A DNA stretch of 64,000 nucleotides from Amaurobius ferox (Eukaryota > Arthropoda > Arachnida > Araneae > Amaurobiidae), in NCBI GenBank assembly GCA_951213105.1, contig OX578150.1, positions 20,934,022-20,998,021 of the forward strand. The letters run 5' to 3'. The notes below the pieces were generated by a model that was given only the letters and a program-made list of their open reading frames with translations, made no database searches and was not told where the DNA came from. The number at the start of each line of letters is the position of its first letter. The stretch's first letter is position 1. Shown piece after piece: positions 57,801 through 64,000 of this stretch. The position numbers were made by a program, and so were the translations under genes.

Positions 57801-58651
57801 ACTTGTAGGCAGATGGTGAATGAATGATATCTTTCCTGCGAAAGGAGTTGGGTACTTAGAATATTTTCTGAACTTCTACGAGGCGATGGTGCGAATGAAT
57901 TAAGATTTTAATTAATTTTTAATAAATAAATAGAATATATTATGAAAAAAAATGGAATATAGTCATAATTTAATTTTAATAAGGGGATTATTTTTTTAAA
58001 TGATTGGGTAATTATTGTTTTTATGGAATGTTTAGGAAAGTGCTTGAAGACATTTACGACGATGATGGCGCCCTCTATTGGCACTTGAATGAAATACATG
58101 CGATGAATAATAATAGAATTAATTTCAGAATGCGGTTTTTGTATTCTTTTAATTAGGTAGTCGGACGATGACTTATTAATTTTAACTTCACACTCATACA
58201 TGTTCTAATGAACGAAGATAATTATTTTTTTTTACATTGACCGTTCATCAGTGATTTTTTAAGGACGGGGTGTATGTTATTGAATTTTATTAATTTTAAT
58301 GAAATGATTTTTGGGATGTTTTTGAATGAAGGAATGGGGGACTCCATAGTGAACTAGAATATCGCATGTTTTAAATTTTACCACAAGATGCGAACAGAAT
58401 TTGACCCTTTTAGAAGAGGTGTATCAGCCAAGATTTATGTTTTAAAAGCCTGTGAGATTTTAGGGATAGGTTATAATGCCGACTGAACACGTTTCGACAA
58501 TTTTTATTTTACTGGGAATGCTGTTAGATTTTTTTTAATGATATTCATAAAATTGTTAATTAATGCGAAACTTTAAATATTTTAATTCCGACAGAATGTC
58601 TATAAAAATATGTTTTAATTTTATTTTTATTGGACTGTAAAGTTTACTTTT

Positions 58652-58740
58652 GCGTCGGGATTCGAACCCTCGACTAAAAAGCGTCTATGGGTCAGCTGCC
58701 GAACACCTAGCCAGCTGGCCCATAGAAGCTCGGTGGGAAC
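58652..58740 (-). repeat. tRNA-like sequence, probable SINE head relic
   Basis: The minus strand has GGGTTCGAATCCC (58657-58669) as B box and an A-box-like GGCCAGCTGGCTAGGTG (58704-58720). The T-arm pairs only partly and the acceptor stem is absent. Its sequence differs from the 57735 relic and from the main SINE. Confidence 0.5.
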
Positions 58741-58803
58741 TCCCTATTTAACCTTCTCTATCATATTGAAAGCAATAAGATGATCAGCGGCGCCATCTAT
58801 TGG

Positions 58804-59246
58804 CAGAGATCTTTGTTATTTATTCAATCTTTTATTTTTTTTTAATTTAGTGACATGAAGTGTGTGACTATAATACTTACTGACCATGACTCGACACTTT
58901 TCAGAATGATTGTGTCTGCCATGCGATTTTTTTTTTATGACAAGTATCAAAACCTGCTGAATCCGTTTCGACTGTTTTTATCTATGAAAAATAGCTGTAT
59001 TGATTTCTTTTCAAATATATGGGAAATTCAAGACTTTGCTATATTTAAGGACGTAGTTAAAATGAATAGGTGTACTGAATTATCAGTGAATGGAATAATT
59101 GGGAGATATTTTTAAAATGCAAAGTACTGAAAGCTTCACAAGCTAATGTTGTGCACAGATGTGACTTGTATATGTATGGAGCAAATGTGTGTCATGGATG
59201 TTCTTACCAAAGTCTTCTAAAAAGGGAATCCATATTATTTTTAAGA
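58804..59246. other. AT-rich spacer
   Basis: An 86-codon frame at 58855-59115 has no family resemblance and no clear signals. No gene is supported. Confidence 0.45.
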
Positions 59247-60384
59247 CTATACAGGATTACTTTAAAGAGTCATATAAAATGTTATGTATTAGAAAATAGC
59301 AAGATCCATTTCTATGTAGAAATAGTACATGCATGTCATACATTAAAAAAAAATGAGTGTATGCCAATTCTAGTTTAGAAAATAGGTTTTAACGATATTG
59401 TGCATTGTATACGATTTAACCATTTTTAAAGTGATGGATGTAATTTTAACACCGAAGTTTAGAATTTAACATGCTAAGGAACACGAATCGAGCATTTTCA
59501 CAGACATGAGTGTATCCATAAAATTTTACTATTTTACCGAATTGTTTGCTTCTTAGCGAATGTTTGATGAACTAGGAGTTTTTTTTTTAATCTTACACAA
59601 GGCCTAAGACTCCTTTATCGCTTAAAATTATGGCATTTAAATTAAATTTAGCAAAAATTACTCGACACATAGTGCATGTACGAGGAATTAGAAGTAAGTG
59701 TTTTCGATATTCCATGAGGTCAAAGACCCTAAAATTTCATGAATTTAGTGAATTGTTTGGTTCTTAGCATATGTTTGGGGAACTAAGAATGAATTTTTTA
59801 ATGTTACATAAGCCGTAAGACTCCTTTAGCGCTTAAAATTATGATTTTTTAATAAAATTTGCAAAAATTGCACAATACTTAGTGGATAATTACTGAATAA
59901 GAGATATGTTTTTAATGTTACAGCAACATCTAAAGCTCTTAAATCGGTATATTTTTAAAACTGTCATGAATTTTAGGGGAATAGAATATCACTTAACGAT
60001 TTTTTTTAAGGACATGCGATTGTCAACATTGAATTTAAATGAAAGACTGACCCTCTAGGCCAAGTGTAGTACATTGTAATAATATTAAAATATGAAAGAT
60101 ATGCATTTAACTCTTTAAAAGAAACATGTAATGAGTTTTGATATCTTAATACGAGACATTATTGACATACAAATAGGAGTATCATGATCTCGCGGCTGTA
60201 GGTGCACCATAAAATCATTCAATTCATAATGAATGGCCACATTTGAATGTACATATTTAACAACACCTGGAAAATGATAGGGCGAAACTGAGACAAAATT
60301 TTACACTTCCTACGAAATAAATCCCAATTTCGTAGACTTTTAGGAAACTAGGGCTGAATTTTCACCTATTCTTAGAGATTGAAA

Positions 60385-60437
60385 GGCCCAGACCACCCGA
60401 CCAACCCTAAAGCTTACGGTAACTAACTCTGTGGCCG
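60385..60437 (-). repeat. 53-bp hairpin mini-retroposon in the left arm
   Basis: It resembles the SINE 3' end (..GGTCTGGGCC) and is flanked by a perfect 21-bp duplication at 60364-60384 and 60438-60458. The mirror copy is at 62811-62863. Confidence 0.82.
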
Positions 60438-60528
60438 ACCTATTCTTAGAGATTGAAACACCACATTCTTTATAAATCTTCATACTTTTAGAGAATGGAA
60501 CATAACTTAGCATTTATTTTTAGTGAAT

Positions 60529-62719
60529 AAGGGTATATAATTTCAGAATTTTAACACTGAATATAAATTTTATAAATTAATCTCTGTAAAGTGCAAATAT
60601 CGTTGATTACGAAAACTAGCTTATTTTTATACGACTAAACTAGCTTATTTTTATATTCTGATTAATTATTAAGGTTAATTTTTTAATTATTTTTACATAA
60701 ACAGTGCAATTACGCAATTCACTTTATGTTCCCATGAATTGCCAAGAGTATCCTGAAAGAAAATACCTATTGCATAGCTACCAACTCTCTGGTTTTTCTG
60801 GGAAACTCCCAGTTTCCCGATTTTAGTCTAAAATCTCTCGGTTTTTGCCAATTTTTAGAATTCCCTAAAGTTAGGGTTTTTTCAATAAAAATTCTTTGTT
60901 AAATCTCCCTGGCCCATGGTTTACAAAAAGATTTCATTCCAGAAACCAAAATAATTAGTCTTCATGACAATGTTTAATGCAGAAGTGTTTGCATCAATAG
61001 AGGGAATAGATTAGTTATAATATTAGCGCTTTTAAGTTTAAAAAAAATACGAACAAGAGAACTGGATTTATTTTAAGACTTATTTTGATTAGTTGGTTAA
61101 AACATACTTTATATGTATATAAAGCTTAGTTAATTTTAAAAAAAATAATTAAGTTTTTTTTAATTCAGTAACATTTTTGTGAATATATATTTTTTTCTAA
61201 ATCAACTGGAATAAACTAATGATTTGATGAGGCAGGGATTTTTTCTCAACATGAATAATACCTGATTTAAATCAATTTATTTGAATCATGATTTTAATCA
61301 AGTTGATTTAGGGTTGAATTTCTGATAATTGTCAATTTTCAGGCTCCAAAATAAATTTTTTTTCAACTTCATAGTTTCTAGAAACTTTGTTCTTGGTAAT
61401 GTTTTTTAAGATTTCTAAAAGATGAGTGAGTTGTTTAGCATGGTTTAATGGAATTTTAATGCATATTTTGAATGTAAACTTGATAAAAGCATCAATTTGG
61501 TGACATGTTTTTTTGTGCCTAAAATGTGCAAAATATTAAAACACTAGATTTTTTGCACACTAACTCAAGTAAACAATGCAAACATATAACTTCTAATTCA
61601 TAATGTGAAAATATTATGTAATTATTTTGCAAAAATATATTTTTTTTAATGAAATTCCTCTTTAGGTATAAATTTTTAGAGATAACTTTTATATCATAGC
61701 TTTACTGTAAACGGATCTTACTGGCCTCATTTTTTCAAATAGATAACATCATTCAAAGTTGATCTTTTCTGAGTTTCTTAGAATTGTAATAATTTAATAT
61801 ATTTTTTTTTATGAGAGAAAATATTCATGTCACCTGAATGGCACAGCTTCTCTAAAATGAGTGTTTATATGAAAGGGCTAATTAAACAGTATTATTATAA
61901 TAATGCAATGTGCATTGAATCATTGAAAAACAACTTTTATTTTATTATACCACAAATTAACTAAAATATTTTGTAAGAAATGGTAAAAATTCTTTAGCAA
62001 TATTACAATAAAATGTTAATCGATTTCATAAAATTCTGTTCCTCTTTTTATGCAACTTTGTAATTTATTATATATGTCTAAGATCAATATTTAAGGAATA
62101 AAAGGCGAGGTCAATGTTTTTGGGACACATATCAACATCTTTGGTAATATATGAAAAAACCCCAAAATAACATTGCATTAAATTGATGTCTGTAATCTCT
62201 GTTATGAAAGAGAAATTAATTTCTATAAATTTTGTGTTGAAGACCCAGACCGTCCGACTCGTCCAAGGGACTAAGAGCAACTATTTGGACGGCCGGATAT
62301 AAATTTTGTGTATCAGTTTTCACACAATCTATCAAATGAGGGCTGCACTCAATCTGTGGCCTGACAACATCCCCCCCCCCCTTTTTTTTTATTTATTTAT
62401 TTTTTTTTTCTAATCACTATAAAAACTTTCAAGTATAAAATACACAAAAATACACAATTTGGTAACAGGTTACTCAGTCATTATTTTATTCATTCTCATT
62501 AACTATATTATGGTCAGTATACAACACTAACTTGGCCATGGACACTCACTAGACCAACGGTAAAAGGTATTGCTTGGCTGCTTGATCTTATAACCAAGTA
62601 CAGGTTTCGGTCCGGAAACAGAGGTTACAAATTTTTGCACCTACACATATTCTAGAAGGCCTATCAATCTACATAAATAATATTTAGCTCTGCTTTCAGC
62701 TATTTGTTTAACTTTACAC
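60529..62719. other. Spacer of the large inverted repeat
   Basis: AT-rich, with C/T homopolymers near 62371-62410 and a mini-retroposon at 62237. A 70-codon frame at 62068-62280 has no resemblance. I see no gene. Confidence 0.55.
62237..62297 (-). repeat. 61-bp hairpin mini-retroposon
   Basis: On the minus strand it runs TCCGGCCGTCC..GGACGGTCTGGGTCTTCAA. It is flanked by a perfect 13-bp duplication, TATAAATTTTGTG, at 62224-62236 and 62298-62310. It is the closest match to the copy at 44069. Confidence 0.87.
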
Positions 62720-62810
62720 ATTCACTAAAAATAAATGCTAAGTTATGTTCCATTCTCTAAAAGTATGAAGATTTATAAAGAATGTGGTGTTTCAATCTCT
62801 AAGAATAGGT

Positions 62811-62863
62811 CGGCCACAGAGTTACTTACCGTAAGCTTTAGGGTTGGTCGGGTGGTCTGGGCC
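62811..62863 (+). repeat. 53-bp hairpin mini-retroposon in the right arm
   Basis: It is the mirror copy of 60385-60437 with the same 21-bp flanking duplication (62790-62810 and 62864-62884). One base differs between arms. Confidence 0.82.
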
Positions 62864-64000
62864 TTTCAATCTCTAAGAATAGGTGAAAATTCAGCCCTAG
62901 TTTCCTAAAAGTGTACGAAGTTGGGATTTATTTCGTAGGAAGTGTAAAATTTTGTCTCAGTTTCGCCCTATCATTTTCCAGGTGTTGTTAAATATGTACA
63001 TTCAAATGTGGCCATTCATTATGAATTGAATGATTTTATGGTGCACCTACAGCCGCGAGATCATGATACTCCTATTTGCATGTCAATAATGTCTCGTATT
63101 AAGATATCAAAACTCATTACATGTTTCTTTTAAAGAGTTAAATGCATATCTTTCATATTTTAATATTATTACAATGTACTACACTTGGCCTAGAAGGTCA
63201 GTCTTTCATTTAAATTCAATGTTGACAATCGCATGTCCTTAAAAAAAATCGTTAAGTGATATTCTATTCCCCTAAAATTCATGACAGTTTTAAAAATATA
63301 CCGATTTAAGAGCTTTAGATGTTGCTGTAACATTAAAAACATATCTCTTATTCAGTAATTATCCACTAAGTATTGTGCAATTTTTGCAAATTTTATTAAA
63401 AAATCATAATTTTAAGCGCTAAAGGAGTCTTACGGCTTATGTAACATTAAAAAATTCATTCTTAGTTCCCCAAACATATGCTAAGAACCAAACAATTCAC
63501 TAAATTCATGAAATTTTAGGGTCTTTGACCTCATGGAATATCGAAAACACTTACTTCTAATTCCTCGTACATGCACTATGTGTCGAGTAATTTTTGCTAA
63601 ATTTAATTTAAATGCCATAATTTTAAGCGATAAAGGAGTCTTAGGCCTTGTGTAAGATTAAAAAAAAAACTCCTAGTTCATCAAACATTCGCTAAGAAGC
63701 AAACAATTCGGTAAAATAGTAACATTTTATGGATACACTCATGTCTGTGAAAATGCTCGATTCGTGTTCCTTAGCATGTTAAATTCCAAACTTCGGTGTT
63801 AAAATTACATCCATCACTTTAAAAATGGTTAAATCGTATACAATGCACAATATCGTTAAAACCTATTTTCTAAACTAGAATTGGCATACACTCATTTTTT
63901 TTTAATGTATGACATGCATGTACTATTTCTACATGAAATGGATCTTGCTATTTTCTAATACATAACATTTTATATGACTCTTTAAAGTAATCCTGTATAG

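Larger units (their letters stand above)
57672..58803. promoter_or_regulatory. Three copies of a CTCF-like GGCGCC.TCTATTG motif
   Basis: GGCGCCCTCTATTGAC lies at 57672-57687, GGCGCCCTCTATTGG at 58067-58081 and GGCGCCATCTATTGG at 58789-58803. The reverse complement, CCAATAGAGGGCGCC, is close to the animal CTCF core. A YY1-like GCCATCTTG lies at 57652-57660. The intervening sequence is unrelated AT-rich DNA with no gene. Confidence 0.4.
59247..64000. repeat. Very large inverted repeat, runs off the right edge
   Basis: 59247-60528 is the reverse complement of 62720-64000, with scattered substitutions only, around a 2191-bp spacer. At the inner ends the match stops sharply (TTTTAGTGAAT then unrelated bases). 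Base 64000 pairs with 59247, so the arms may continue past the window. No transposase was found in arms or spacer. The few mismatches argue against a simple read-through artefact. Confidence 0.92.

Noticed and set aside
57735..58740. Two tRNA genes
   Set aside because: A- and B-box-like strings are present but acceptor and T stems do not pair well; SINE head relics are more likely.
59247..64000. Palindrome as a sequencing read-through artefact
   Set aside because: The arms differ at several scattered bases and the spacer is long and unrelated, which fits a real inverted repeat better. Read support should still be checked.

Overview
This is a eukaryotic, AT-rich, intron-poor stretch made almost entirely of transposable elements. 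No host protein-coding gene was recognised. The families point to an arthropod: RNase H-bearing Jockey/X-element-like LINEs with two-ORF bodies, a copia element primed from the anticodon region of initiator tRNA-Met, a Ty3/gypsy element, tRNA-derived SINEs and a MULE-type transposase with a SWIM zinc finger. A spider is my best guess, from resemblance to annotated spider LINE proteins; the sequence does not prove it.

Layout. 1-5661 (minus): a LINE ('family X') whose two ORFs are both open as far as the window shows; ORF2 runs off the left edge. 5662-8460 (plus): a Jockey-type LINE without RNase H, with two frameshifts and a poly(A) tail. 8676-39171: a stack of insertions. A decayed family X-like fragment (8676-9313 and 38466-39171) is split by a gypsy element (9314-38465, LTRs about 0.9 kb, target duplication AGTAG). 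The gypsy pol is split by a minus-strand copia element (13296-26537, LTRs about 1.04 kb, duplication GTAAT). The copia protease is split by a second LINE ('family Y', 18222-24496, 13-bp duplication). Its ORF2 is split by a tandem pair of tRNA-derived SINEs (21371-21940). Separately, the 3' part of the gypsy carries a head-to-tail pair of family X LINEs (27459-36026) inside one 14-bp target duplication.

39172-49600: AT-rich DNA with a broken MULE transposase (41093-44002, minus), a repeat element with a ~290-bp internal period (45590-46805), two hairpin elements (47129-48600 and 49009-49277) and SINE relics. 49623-55842 (plus): a full-length but decayed relative of family X, with 13-bp target duplications and its own SINE insertion. 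55856-59246: unassigned DNA with a dense TGACGTCA/GATA-type cluster (57474-57611), three copies of a CTCF-like motif and two tRNA-like relics. 59247-64000: a very large inverted repeat (arms of at least 1.28 kb, spacer 2.19 kb) that runs off the right edge.

The most unusual observations are: (1) insertions of only about 53-61 bp, each flanked by perfect 13-21 bp target duplications, that match just the 3' terminal hairpin of the local SINE; (2) a 5' UTR shared by two LINE families whose ORFs are otherwise unrelated; (3) a LINE dimer best explained by a template jump during one integration; (4) an apparently intact LINE with a TAATG stop/start overlap.
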